From Oreohelix idahoensis (Eukaryota > Mollusca > Gastropoda > Stylommatophora > Oreohelicidae), in assembly GCA_024509875.1 (NCBI GenBank), contig JAMPIV010005834.1, positions 1 to 64,000 of the forward strand: a stretch of DNA of 64,000 bases, read 5' to 3'. This document shows positions 10,218-21,709 of this stretch, piece by piece (position 1 is the first letter of the stretch; every line of letters begins with the position of its first letter). Position numbers and translations under genes: made by a program. A model generated the notes under the pieces. It was given only the letters and a program-made list of their open reading frames with translations. It did no database searches and was not told the origin of the DNA.

Positions 10218-12559
10218 TGTCGTGAGAAATTCTAATCCACATATCTAAATTAAAAAGTAAATGTAAAGCCTAAGACATAAATTCAATAAAAGGAAAGAAG
10301 AATGGTAAAGAACAGTGCTGTCACAATGACTGTACTCGAAATCCCCCTTGTTTTCTACTTCGTCTGCAAATTGTAACGTTTCACGTTGATAGTAAAAGCC
10401 TTCTGCAGCATACACGCTTTCTACGATAAAACGTGTACTGCATTTCTAAGAAAAACCTTGAGATACGCAAGCTGACCTATATTTAATATTCCATTCATGT
10501 CATTTTATACACTAACACGCGTCTCGCTATACAATTACTACCATCACGCGTGTAAGGCCACAAGCACTAGCTTTTTTTCAAATCGACAGTGATAAAAAAC
10601 ACTACCCATACGAGAGTTAGGTTTAAAAAACTTACAAAACGCTTATTAGGAAACATGACATTCTACTGTTTTATGTCTGAAATCCTGACATTAGTATGAC
10701 AGTACAGCAGACACCATAAAGTTTGGAAGTGAGGAGGTGGCAACAGCACGACTATCCTAGAAGAAAATGCATATTTTGAACGCAGCCACTTAGCTCCTTT
10801 AAATTTATATATTTGGGTTCCTTAGGACTTGCTGACAAAGAATATGTTAAACGTTACGCAAATAGTCTAGGAATTAACAAATTATAGCCAAAAGAAATAG
10901 TGAGGGTGTCAGACAACACCAATATCAGAATCGCTCAGTGGCAGATTTTGACACCACCATTGTACGGGAAATAGGTCCCATGTTAAATCCTATTTGATTG
11001 GAGCGCAATAAATGTAAGGCTAAACACGATTAGTCGGGCTACAAATACTATCTTTTGTTGTTAGGGGAGACGGAAGGAAGGGTACTTTTTTCAAACGCTT
11101 GTGTAAACATGGCTCGATTGGTTAGACCCGCCAATATAGTCAATTAGAAGCGTTAGTTCAGCACCACATTTTCAAATAAACTTACTAAAGAACCAGTGCG
11201 TTGAGCGCCAGTGCATATTTTTCTAAATAAAAGCCTGGGACATCGGCAGATCGAAATTGTGCTATATTCATTGCCAGTCAACGTAACTGTGTATTATTCC
11301 ATGAATTGTGGTAAGCTTGATATATTCAATATCTTTTTAATGAAAATTGAATGTAAATTGATAATTTATGTCTGTATATGTGTGTGGTTCAGTAGCGAAC
11401 ATGAGGCAAGGCCTATATAGTGCTCCAACCTGAACAGAAGGTGTCGGAGAAAAGTAAAACTGCATGGAATTGCCAAACAGTACACTGACACCTATCTTAT
11501 TGACTAGAAGAACTAATGCTGGAATTGCAGAGGCGTAGTAACCATTAGGGAGGAGTATACTGGTGTAAATTATTTCAGATGAAGCTGACAGTTGGCCTAC
11601 CGCTCTGAACTCAGTGTTTGTTATGTATTGTGTTCAGTCTGGAAATAGATTATAAATTAGTTATGAAGTAGGAGGTACAACCTTCTTGTTTCAGGGACTG
11701 TGGTCCTAAAGTTATTGAGCAGCACCTGGTCTGAGCTTTGCTGAATCTGGAGGCTGACAGCATACTCCTGGGTCCAGATAGCGACTAGTGAGGTGTCTCC
11801 AGAACACAGGGGAGCAATCGAGCAGAGGAGTCTTTTCCTGCCGCCATCACGAAAGTTAAGCCTCTGTGGCCAGTGGAGCTCAACATTATGTGTCCCCTCA
11901 AAAATTGACATTTTAGAAAAAAAAGAGGGACAATACCTTGTTTAAAATTGACAGGAACTGTGAATTTTTTCCCCATACTATTTCCCAGATAAACAAACAC
12001 TGGAAGTCATGATGACAAATAATAACATAGCTTGAAAAAACAATACCAGTATTACCTCATAGTACTACTACACAACTGACACACATAGGATAATATTAAT
12101 AAAATATGTCTCTACAAGATTCATATTTATAAATTATGTATATATAAATTGTGATTACAATTAATTGTGATTCCTGGTTCACTTTGTAGTTGAATCAGGA
12201 TATATATTAGTGAAAGTAATTAATACATATATATTTGAAACTTTACCAGTGACTCATTTAAGATAATCTTATAGAGTGTTAAATGTGTGTGAGTGTCACA
12301 GTGTTGTCAAGTGTGGTGGAATAAATTAAATTGTTTATCTGTCGGTTGTTGTTGTGACTTACACTTCATCATATACATACCCTAGACATTTAACGTAGTC
12401 ATCACAATATTCCAGAATAATTCTGACTGAGGTATAATGTGGTAGCAAGTAAGGTTATCTGTAAAACACTACACCTATTAGATACAGATACCTTCACAGC
12501 TGATCTCAGTCAGAACACTAAGTCCCCTATAAATATTTATAACATCCCACTTTACCACA
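10218..12559 (+). mobile_element. 3' LTR of the Gmr1-like element
   Basis: Begins TGTCGTGAGAAATTC and ends TTTACCACA, followed by the target duplication AATAT (12560-12564). It is nearly identical to the 5' LTR along its whole length. Confidence 0.93.
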
Positions 12560-12564
12560 AATAT

Positions 12565-12841
12565 TCACATGGCAATATATACATATTAGTTCACATGTTA
12601 GTAATGAAAAATATAAAATATAAAAAGTACAACTTACGCCATTCTTGGCTCACAGACTGTTTGCTCAGAGAAGTAGGTATAAGATGCCTTTTTTCACGTG
12701 TTCTTGAGGGTCGTTATTTTAACCATTAATTCCTACTATGACTCCGTGTTTCTGTTTCCTCAGATTCCGGTTCCTTATTAAAATGGTTTTCCTGGGCTCT
12801 TTAAGTCCTTCAAGATGTTCCACAAAGTCCGGCCTGATATA
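12565..12841. other. Unassigned spacer
   Basis: Old flank between the Gypsy insertion and the Tigger transposon. A TACGCCATTCTTGGCTC segment near 12630 recurs in diverged form near 38890 (within the LTR-B region). I see nothing else. Confidence 0.4.
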
Positions 12842-12919
12842 CAGTAGACTCTCGATTATCCGGGGTCGCATTAACCGGGTTGCGGAATTAACCGGGGCAG
12901 TAAAAGATTCCGAAATTAT

Positions 12920-13508
<589 letters not shown>

Positions 13509-14340
13509 TGATAAAGTCTCTCTAGTTGATAACTCTATTTTCTTTGCTCATCCTCAGTTGATAAATATAAGCTCACTAGAACATCACCAGAGCTACATGC
13601 TGTGTTGTTGTGTTGCTTGTGGTTTGAGTATGGAATGTCAACTCGACCTACGCAGTGGTGTGTAGACATAGATTGTGAGTATAATATGCGAATGATAAGA
13701 AGAGTTCGTGGTGTTGACAAATGGTCTTTTTCTCACACTCATGTATGGCTGGAAGTCATCGACACCAACGACTGTGTACCTTTGCTACAGTTTAATTGGA
13801 CGTACACACTCGACAGCACGAATAGTGACAAATCACAGGTTGGCATAATACATCATGGTACAGTGGATAAATGGTCTTGCAATGATACATGGGCACTCAT
13901 GTAGAATAATAGCATAATGGACTGTCAGTAGACAAGCACTCAGTATTGCCCATATATATATATCATCTGAGTTTACTGACAAAGCACGTCAGATTATAAA
14001 CAACATTCAAGATGGCTTCTAGACCTAACCTCGTCTAGCGAAGATTCCTTACAATAATGTTCAGCACATATTTTCCATATAATCATATCGAACCGCTAGT
14101 ACTGGGTTCTCATGTGTAGCAGTGATCTCTGGACTCATCAAGCGATAATACGGGGTATCCCTTTCTCTTCTTGAAAGTCACAAAATATTTGGATACAAGA
14201 TGGCTTCTCTCGTGAGCTGTCACTCACGTTTGGATACAGATAATGAATCTGTATTAAAGTTAGTCATTCATTAAATGTTCTCATAGCTCTGTAGATTCTA
14301 TCATGATACAATTGACTTCACCATACAAGATATCGTGCTG
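13509..14340 (-). repeat. Direct repeat copy 1 (possible LTR)
   Basis: An 832-bp unit, TGATAAAGTCTCTC ... GATATCGTGCTG. It is repeated almost without change at 14385-15218; I see only a few substitutions and a 2-bp change in an AT microsatellite. A 100-codon open frame (13602-13904) is copied with it and is not evidence of a gene. The strand is given for the reading in which the spacer acts as a primer-binding site. Confidence 0.8.
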
Positions 14341-14382
14341 ATAACGCGAATGTCGTGGGTTCGATCCCCATACTGGCCACCA
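14335..14382 (+). other. tRNA-Ile 3' half including CCA
   Basis: This sequence matches the 3' half of an eukaryotic tRNA-Ile: anticodon loop CTGATAA, T arm GTGGGTTCGATCCCCAT, acceptor ACTGGCCA, then CCA. Eukaryotic tRNA genes do not encode CCA, so it came from a mature tRNA or is a retroelement primer site. On the minus strand it reads TGGTGGCCAGTATGGGGA, the form of a primer-binding site, two bases after the end of direct repeat copy 2. No 5' half is present, so this is not a tRNA gene. Confidence 0.75.
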
Positions 14383-14384
14383 GT

Positions 14385-15218
14385 TGATAAAGTCTCTCTA
14401 GTTGATAACTCTATTTTCTTTGCTCATCATCAGTTGATAAATATAAGCTCACTAGAACATCACCAGAGCTACATGCTGTGTTGTTGTGTTGCTTGTGGTT
14501 TGAGTATGGAATGTCAACTCGACCTACGCAGTGGTGTGTAGACATAGATTGTGAGTATAATATGCGAATGATAAGAAGAGTTCGTGGTGTTGACAAATGG
14601 TCTTTTTCTCACACTCATGTATGGCTGGAAGTCATCGACACCAACGACTGTGTACCTTTGCTACAGTTTAATTGGACGTACACACTCGACAGCACGAATA
14701 GTGACAAATCACAGGTTGGCATAATACATCATGGTACAGTGGATAAATGGTCTTGCAATGATACATGGGCACTCATGTAGAATAATAGCATAATGGACTG
14801 TCAGTAGACAAGCACTCAGTATTGCCCATATATATATATATCATCTGAGTTTACTGACAAAGCACGTCAGATTATAAACAACATTCAAGATGGCTTCTAG
14901 ACCTAACCTCGTCTAGCGAAGATTCCTTACAATAATGTTCAGCACATATTTTCCATATAATCATATCGAACCGCTAGTACTGGGTTCTCATGTGTAGCAG
15001 TGATCTCTGGACTCATCAAGCGATAATACGGGGTATCCCTTTCTCTTCTTGAAAGTCACAAAATATTTGGATACAAGATGGCTTCTCTCGTGAGCTGTCA
15101 CTCACGTTTGGATACAGATAATGAATCTGTATTAAAGTTAGTCATTCATTAAATGTTCTCATAGCTCTGTAGATTCTATCATGATACAATTGACTTCATC
15201 ATACAAGATATAGTGCTG
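14385..15218 (-). repeat. Direct repeat copy 2 (possible LTR)
   Basis: Second copy of the 832-bp unit at 13509. Copies 1 and 2 plus the 44-bp spacer form a block of about 1.7 kb inside the Tigger element. They may be two LTRs of a retrotransposon that lost its internal region, or a TRIM-like element. The ends are not clean TG...CA at the right boundary, and I could not find a target duplication. Confidence 0.75.
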
Positions 15219-15725
15219 CTAGGAGTGAATGTCATCTTCATCTAGTTAAATATATTCTCTCAGACGTACAAATCGTGCCTATCGAAAAACGGTGGCTTCG
15301 TAAGTTAGTTCATAAGGAGAATCTTTTGTTACCTTGGTATCAGAAATATGATTCTGTCATTCCTTGGCAATAAGAATAAACACTGGGGTAAAGCATACAC
15401 GATAGGTCTAGACGACTATCACTTTCCCCATAAATACTGAGATCACTTTTTCCGGCGACAAGCCGCTACACAAAAATCACAGCCCCCATCATCAGGGCGA
15501 AGCCAAATCACACCTCTCTAGCGACACATCCGCCGAACAGCCCTTTGACCTTTCTATCGACCAAAGACCATATAGTTCGACTTAGATATGTAAAGATATA
15601 CAGATATAAGACAGACTCGTCCTACCCAGACAAACAACACACATAAATTCAGGCCATAGATACACCGAAGCAAGAACAACCTATTTCTACCCAAACAAAG
15701 AATAAATCGCAGTAAAACTGGATTC
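15219..15725 (+). other. Unidentified insert with a 50-codon open tail
   Basis: Directly after repeat copy 2 a frame runs open from about 15221 to a TAA at 15371-15373 and ends KYDSVIPWQ, which looks like the C-terminal end of a longer protein. I do not recognise it. The following 350 bp is A- and C-rich, with short hairpins such as CCGGCGACAAGCCGC. It does not resemble Tigger. Confidence 0.3.
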
Positions 15726-16147
15726 ATCCGCGGAGTTCGATCAAAAATAACGACACTCCTTTCAAGGGAAGTAACTCAATAATGACTTTTCATTAAGCAC
15801 TAAAAAGTATCTATTTTGTTTACAAAATATTTGCGAACATAACAAGCATACAAATGTATTATATTGTAAGATATCAAAGACTGCACGTAACAAGTACCCT
15901 TGCCGATAAGCTAATGTTGCAAAATATGCATATCACCATTTGCCGAAAAGTGAACAGAGGGAGAAAACAAACTTCCTTGCTGTCGTATTTTAAATAAAAG
16001 GGTAAGTATGTAGGTTAATTTTTAGTTTTTGTTTTATTTATTTTCCGATATTTTTTCCCATTATTTTTTGGCGGAGATTATCCGGGTTTTTAAAAATCCG
16101 GGTCAATTGTTCCCCCTACCACCCCGGATAACCGAGAGTCTACTGTA

Positions 16148-16908
16148 TATGAAATCTGATTCTAACTCTGGCAGTCTAGTTGTAGTCTTTGGCAAGCGAT
16201 TCTCACAGTGAACTAGACTGCGAAAAGGTCAAGTTATATGGCCCTTCCTCCCCTGCATTTGTTTTGTTACGATGCTAAGAAAGCTCCAATCGTTTCAAAC
16301 GTGCGTGTTGTGTGGGGTAATTTCAAAATTATTTCCGCCTGAAATAATATGCGTGATGCAAAAGGTCACGTCTCCCATATATGGAATGAAAACATCCGAT
16401 CCTCTCTCGGCCATGTTTATAAATAACGTATTATTACTTAAATATAAAGTAATGTCTTTGTAACAAAGTGTGCCGGAAACGATGACGTCATGCATGTCTG
16501 TTCAAAATGTGTCGCACAGACGAGTTATATCGTTATCTGTCGCTTGAGCACACACAATCCGTCTCTTTACCACCTTGGCAAAGAACGCACCTTGCCTTAT
16601 CAGCGATTAAACAAATGCGCTGATTGATTTTAGTGTTAATCTGTAGTCGGATGGCGGCCACACCAGATATTAACCAACATGGCTGTCGGCCAATATTATC
16701 TTATCAGTTCCTTCCCCAGCAGGGAGAAACAGGTAGGCAAACAAACATGACGACTTATCACTGAGAGGAGTGTAAGAATGTTTGAAAATACAAAATATCT
16801 GCTACTTAGCAGAGAAATAAAGAGGTGCTGACCATGAAAAGGATGTAATAAGTCAGTACAACAAATGTGACTGACTACTGCCGGAGTGAAGCAGAGATCG
16901 ACGCAAAA
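16148..16908. other. No gene seen
   Basis: About 760 bp. It holds one full cAMP-response-type palindrome TGACGTCA (16483-16490) and no coding signal that I trust. Confidence 0.4.
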
Positions 16909-16910
16909 TA

Positions 16911-16911
<1 letters not shown>

Positions 16912-16999
<88 letters not shown>
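16912..16999. repeat. (TATC)n microsatellite
   Basis: About 22 perfect TATC units. Confidence 0.98.
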
Positions 17000-17579
17000 G
17001 CCAAGTTCTCCTGTCACGTGCCATCAGCTCAAGGTCTCTCCCTGCCTTCCTCATCACATTCATTTATATCTCCAGTTTTCTTCTCCATGTTTCAGAACCA
17101 TGCAATAGGACTGACGTGACATTAGAGTATGCCCATCCGATCTTTCTATCTATTCGTCTCTTTTATCTTCATAATCTTCTGTATAAAGATATAAATATTA
17201 TCGCTTTGATACACTCAAAGCTTCCACTACACCAATATTATCGTCACACTTATCACTATTTTCATCGACGTTATCTTCATGACCATCGAGGCATCAACAA
17301 ACTCCCATCACCGCAACTTGCATTAACCATTAACATTACCATTATTATTCCAAACATCGCATGACCCCTTGTAAGTAACACAGTCCGGAGCAGCAGTTTA
17401 GTCCCCTATCTACTGGCATAATCGTTGACCCAATTCTCGTCTCGAGCATGTAAAATAATCGTACCGGCAATCTTTCCTCTCGTTGAGGTTTTTTACTTCA
17501 TCTGGGGAGGCACCGTTCTTTCAACCTTTTCTGAAATTTTTCGGTTATATAGGAGCGTAATTACTATTACACGAATGGC

Positions 17580-17765
17580 ACGAACTAGACAATGATCAGA
17601 GGAACAAGAGATAAGAAGGCAGTGCTATTGGATGGGACACACATTAAGGAAACCTGTTGATATCATTACAGGCAGTTCTTGTTCTGGAACACCCGGGGTA
17701 AGAGAGGAAGACAGAGACTCCCAAAGAACACACGGAGAAGGGAACTGATGACAGACATGAATATA
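17580..17765 (+). pseudogene. Non-LTR element C-terminal remnant
   Basis: Broken frames read YWMGHTLRKPVD, then GVREEDRDSQRT in one frame and a GRGRPKNTWRREL-like reading in another, then MTDM. This is the conserved tail (W-x-GH-x-R ... GR-x-R-x2-W) of many non-LTR polyproteins. The region before it (17000-17580) is unassigned apart from a weak resemblance to LINE 3' sequence near 17005-17110. Confidence 0.6.
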
Positions 17766-17909
17766 TAGTTGCTTTTGGTTTTTAAGGAAAATCTTCATTG
17801 CACACAGACAACTCCATCAGTGCTCCGATCTCCACACTTAGATCACACAAGGAGAATCTCAGCACAGTCCATGCACTCCATAGCACCGGCGAGAATCCCA
17901 ATGTGTGTA

Positions 17910-18254
17910 CAGGTATACCTTGGAGATATTGCGGGTTCGGTTCCAGACCACCGCATTAACGCGAATATCGCAAAAAAGCAGGTCATACCCTCTTTCTTTT
18001 TTGCTTCCTAGTGCATATAAAAGCCTAAAATCATGTTTACACTATGTTTATTACGTGCACAATAGCGCTAGCTATAAAAAGAAATAAAAAAAATTATACT
18101 TTAAAATCAAAAATATTTTATTGCTAAAAAAAATGCTAATCTTCATCATCTGAGCCAAAATCTATCGGAAGAAGAATGCACGTTCTAATAAATAAACAAA
18201 ATAATTTGAAGAAAGCACAATATCTACGAAACGCAATAAAGCGAGGTATACCTG
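17910..18254. mobile_element. Tigger1-like MITE (345 bp)
   Basis: Flanked by TA on both sides (17908-17909, 18255-18256), with inverted ends CAGGTATACCTTGGAGATA ... CGAGGTATACCTG. Subterminal sequence includes TTGCGGGTTCGGTTCC, CCAGACCACCGCATTAA, GTGCATATAAAAG and TTTATTGCTAAAAA. From memory, these blocks match the order and wording of mammalian Tigger1/MER2 family ends. It has no coding capacity and would depend on a transposase elsewhere. Confidence 0.85.
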
Positions 18255-18339
18255 TATACAGAAATCACACATTCTATGAATTTTTGGTTGTGTGTAGGTT
18301 TCGTTAATTTTTGTAAATTTTGCCAGGGCATCGACCGTA

Positions 18340-18554
18340 TGGCCTACTCTTTACGATTTCTAACTGCCGAGGAATTTTTAAAGTGCGCATCTTGCACACA
18401 GGACCTTCTATTTTTTTATCGCCATTATCCAAGAAGGTTAGGCATCCGATCTCACTACCCATTAGGACAGGAAGTAGTATGACATCCTTAGGACCCACGT
18501 GGTTGTGAAAAATTTTCAATAAAATACGAGTATTCCGTGTACTGGGAACCGAAC

Positions 18555-18556
<2 letters not shown>
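18340..18556 (-). repeat. Possible SINE-like fragment
   Basis: On the minus strand it starts TGGGTTCGGTTCCCAGTAC, resembling a pol III B box. No A box was seen. It abuts an AT microsatellite. Weak call. Confidence 0.25.

Positions 18557-18650
<94 letters not shown>
18557..18650. repeat. (AT)n microsatellite
   Basis: About 94 bp of uninterrupted AT. Confidence 0.98.
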
Positions 18651-18652
<2 letters not shown>

Positions 18653-18662
18653 CATCATCTCA

Positions 18663-19145
18663 TCATCTCAGCCCGTAACCCGTCATGGGTCGTAGGGGTG
18701 CCATGGTGGAAGCATCAGCAGACAGGGTCCTCCACTGCTCTCTATCCTCAGCAATGCGTACAAGTGTGGAAAAACCGTGTCCTGCCCATTCTTTGATGTT
18801 ATCAGCCCAGGATTTTCTCTGCCTTCCTCTTCTCCGTTTACCTTCGACTGTCCCCTGAAGGATCGTTTTCGAAAGGGAGTCATGACGAGTTACATGCCCA
18901 AACCAGGCAAGCTTTCGATGTTTCACTATTGACAAAAGTGGTTCTTGGTGGCCTGCATAGGTGTTTATCTTCTCTCTAACATAGACATTTGTTTTGTGCT
19001 CTTTATAGCAAATGCGCAAAATTCTTCTATAACATTTATGCTCGAAAGCCTGAATCCTTCGCTCCGTATCTGCAGTGATATTATACAATATAAATGGGTG
19101 TGTGTGTCTGTGTGTATGTGCACGTCTGCGTAAGTCTACAATCAT
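18663..19145 (-). pseudogene. Non-LTR (RTE-like) polyprotein C-terminus, 5' truncated
   Basis: The open minus-strand frame of 160 residues holds the typical tail: RIQAFEHKCYRRILRI, KLAWFGHVTRHDSLSK, GKRRRGRQRKSW and REQWRTLSADA. The first 25 or so residues, with a CACA-derived HTHRHTH run, are probably flank. The stop is followed by ATGATGAGATGATGA and the AT tract, an RTE-type simple tail. The reverse transcriptase and endonuclease are absent, so this is a dead 5'-truncated copy. Confidence 0.8.
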
Positions 19146-19620
19146 AGTCCTGTTCCCGCTTCATTCTGTGACTGAAAGGTTAATTGTTGAATCCTCTTTT
19201 TTATGTTGATATATCAATGAGTCTCAGTAATGTACAGAACTGATGATAAATTAATGAAAGTGTTCCTTAAAAACATCAAGGTGAAACAGAAACATTAAAT
19301 CTTTGTGTAAATTGGTATGATCAACCTGGATGGATTAGGGTAAGTCAGGTGACGTCACTCTCGTGAATATGAATTATCAGAAGATTAAGTTTCAAGATAT
19401 TATGTAAGGTGTTGTCAATTTCTACAAGTCTCGTATTGTCAATAAGTGACTAACTTAAAGATTTTTGTTTCATTATCTACTGTGTTTCAGAAACTGAATA
19501 ACCCTTGTCTTTTTCGCATAAAGTGTGAATTTTTTTTCTGTGGCTTTTTTTACTAACCAAAATCGAGATTTTTTTCTGTGACTTTTTTCTGCGACATTTT
19601 TCCTGTGACTTTATTTGTGT
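19146..19620. other. No gene seen
   Basis: Contains a full TGACGTCA palindrome (19350-19357) and nothing else recognised. Confidence 0.4.
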
Positions 19621-19631
19621 TCACCGGCACA

Positions 19632-19785
19632 GGACATGACAGACAGGACAGGACAGACAGGACAGGACAGACAGGACAGGACAGACAGGACAGACAGGAC
19701 AGGACAGACAGGACAGACAGAACAGGACAGGACAGGACAGACAGGGCAGGACAGACAGGACAGACAGGACAGGACAGACAGGACA
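19632..19785. repeat. GGACAGACA-type minisatellite
   Basis: Irregular tandem array built from GACAG and GACAGGACAG units. The long open frames on both strands here are artefacts of the repeat. Confidence 0.95.
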
Positions 19786-19899
19786 TAAGTTTGTTGAATG
19801 CCTATGTTTCTTGGGGAGCTGTGTTACAGAACTTGTTCCCCAGTATAATGAGCCCCCAAATACGAGATAGATTTCGTAAGCATCCTACTGTATAATATT

Positions 19900-20170
19900 T
19901 GGTGTATAAGTTTGACTGACACTCACGACAGTACGTACACAAATAAATAACCTGACAGAAGTCTGGGTCACAGTTCCATACATATAATATCGACGGCTTA
20001 GTCCTGGACATCAGTAACAATAGTACAACATACTTGCATCATTAGAACATGTAGTACAGTCATCCTAATGTACTGGTAGCAACTGCATTCAATGTAAGTG
20101 CGGCAATCACTCCTCGCACATATATCTCTATCTCTGGTCTAATCACCAGGCATCCAAGTTCCTCCAGAAC
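19900..20170. other. No gene seen
   Basis: Unique-looking AT-rich sequence without coding signal. The same applies to 20430-20845. Confidence 0.35.
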
Positions 20171-20175
20171 TTCAC

Positions 20176-20424
20176 AGCGCGGGAAAACCACAACGCGCTT
20201 ATAGTGTCGATACACACGAGCTTTCTATCAAAGCTCCTATTAGGCTTCCAAACACTGGAACAGCCAAACTTATAACGTAGACCTCCTATTGGCGCGGGAA
20301 AGCAAACAACGCACCTTCAAACAATAACATATACTGGTCTTACCATAGACCTCCTTCTGACACGGGAAAACGACGTGCCTTTTAATCCATCCACTTCCAA
20401 GCGCGGGACAGAACACAACGCGCT
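20176..20424. repeat. Degenerate repeats with GCGCGGGAAA hairpin cores
   Basis: Four related cores lie at about 20176, 20291, 20351 and 20400. The first and last are perfect 6-bp stems: AGCGCG (20176-20181) with CGCGCT (20194-20199), and AGCGCG (20400-20405) with CGCGCT (20419-20424). The core GCGCGGGAAA at the first two sites matches the complement of the E2F consensus TTTCCCGC. ATAGACCTCC and GTAGACCTCC flank two of them, suggesting a decayed tandem unit. Confidence 0.5.
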
Positions 20425-20848
20425 GGTAAATAACAATATATAAAGGCCTTGTAAATACACCTTACGCGGAACATCATCGCACCACATCCAATATATCATA
20501 ATCAAAATCACAGACACTATTCACATACTCTAGAAAACACCGACCGTCTCCCACGACGGATGGCCACAGACTCCCTTTAACATCTCAGTATACTTCTCTG
20601 ACAAGTATGTATGCTAACTACATTCACTTCGCACGCTTTTCTCATGTGTCCATAAACCTCGATTCACACATGAACGCCCCTGAGTATTCTTCAACCATGC
20701 TGCGTGCTTCTATACAGTGAACTTTTAAATGTAACATTCCAAGCTTGCATACTTCAATAATAATACACTAACAGGTTACACCATTCTCTACCCACACACA
20801 TGTATACACGTCATGTATCTCATGACAAGCTGAAAGGTGAATTGTGTT

Positions 20849-20882
20849 GACGATGATGATGATGATGATGACGATGATGATG
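20849..20882. repeat. (GAT)n microsatellite
   Basis: Short imperfect GAT/GAC run. From 20885 to 21680 nothing is recognised. Confidence 0.9.
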
Positions 20883-21679
20883 AATAGCTAAGTGAATTCT
20901 ATCAACCCATGTACAGTGTTGATAAATACCAAGTCCTGAACAGGATTTCGATCAGCTAGCCTGGGAAAGCACTGACAAGGACTAGTCCTGATATTGACAG
21001 CTAGGAAATGCAGCGTTGATAACTACTAAACTATGACAAGGACTAATAGTATTTATCTGCTAGCACGGTGGGGGGCCCTGAAAAGGACTACAAGCTGCGC
21101 CGACACTGCCCAGAATCTCAACTGAATAACTGGCGTATTGAATACTGAATGCATGTTTGTTCTAACTCTTTAAAAAAAAAAAAAATCCGCATTTTGAGAA
21201 AAAGAACATTGTGTAAAGGTTACAGGAGGTGAATCAAAATTTGGTTCTCGCACAGTTTAACGCGGGGTTTAATGTTTAACTTTTATGAATAACACGTTAC
21301 ACTAGAGAACTTATATGTCCCTTTCAGTTGTCACGGATAACTTTAAAAATGCGAAAAATTGAGTTACAACAAACGTAGTACTTACGGCGCGATATAATTT
21401 TGTAGCGACATGCGAAAAAAACTGGTATCAAATGCCGTACCACTGGTTAATCTTGCATACCCCTACATAATTTTTCTGGATCATTTATCATTGTCCCAGT
21501 TTCGTCTGTGTACCTCATTACGTTAGTTACTTTGGATACTTTGAGTGGATGACTCTGTTATATTCAGCAGTTCTGGTGTCATGTCGACCTTAAATGTCAT
21601 AGATGAAGTAATCTTTTTGCACTTCACGAACTTTTCATAGCGTGGAATTTCCTATTCGTAAAAAAAAAAATCGATTTTA

Positions 21680-21697
21680 TTATTATTATTATTATTA
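21680..21697. repeat. (TTA)n microsatellite
   Basis: Six TTA units directly upstream of the minisatellite. Confidence 0.9.
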
Positions 21698-21709
21698 ATA
21701 CTGGTTACC

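Larger units (their letters stand above)
3669..12559 (+). mobile_element. Complete Gmr1-like Ty3/Gypsy retrotransposon insertion
   Basis: An 8.9-kb insertion. The two LTRs (2341 and 2342 bp) differ by eye at about one or two positions per hundred. It has a primer site, purine tract and 5-bp target duplication AATAT (3664-3668 and 12560-12564). The internal region is only about 4.2 kb and reads gag, integrase pieces, reverse transcriptase, RNase H. Putting integrase before reverse transcriptase is the reverse of ordinary Gypsy and matches the Gmr1-like group. No aspartic protease motif and no integrase DDE core were found, and gag is frameshifted, so this copy is defective although its insertion structure is intact. 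Confidence 0.92.

Noticed and set aside
13602..13904. 100-codon frame found twice, identically (also 14478-14780)
   Set aside because: It is identical only because the whole 832-bp unit is duplicated; composition is unremarkable and there is no known domain.
14335..14382. A functional tRNA-Ile gene
   Set aside because: Only the 3' half is present and CCA is encoded, so it is not a nuclear tRNA gene.
19553..19895. Cys/Pro/Ser-rich (minus) and Asp/Arg/Thr/Gln-rich (plus) frames
   Set aside because: Both arise from the GGACAGACA minisatellite.
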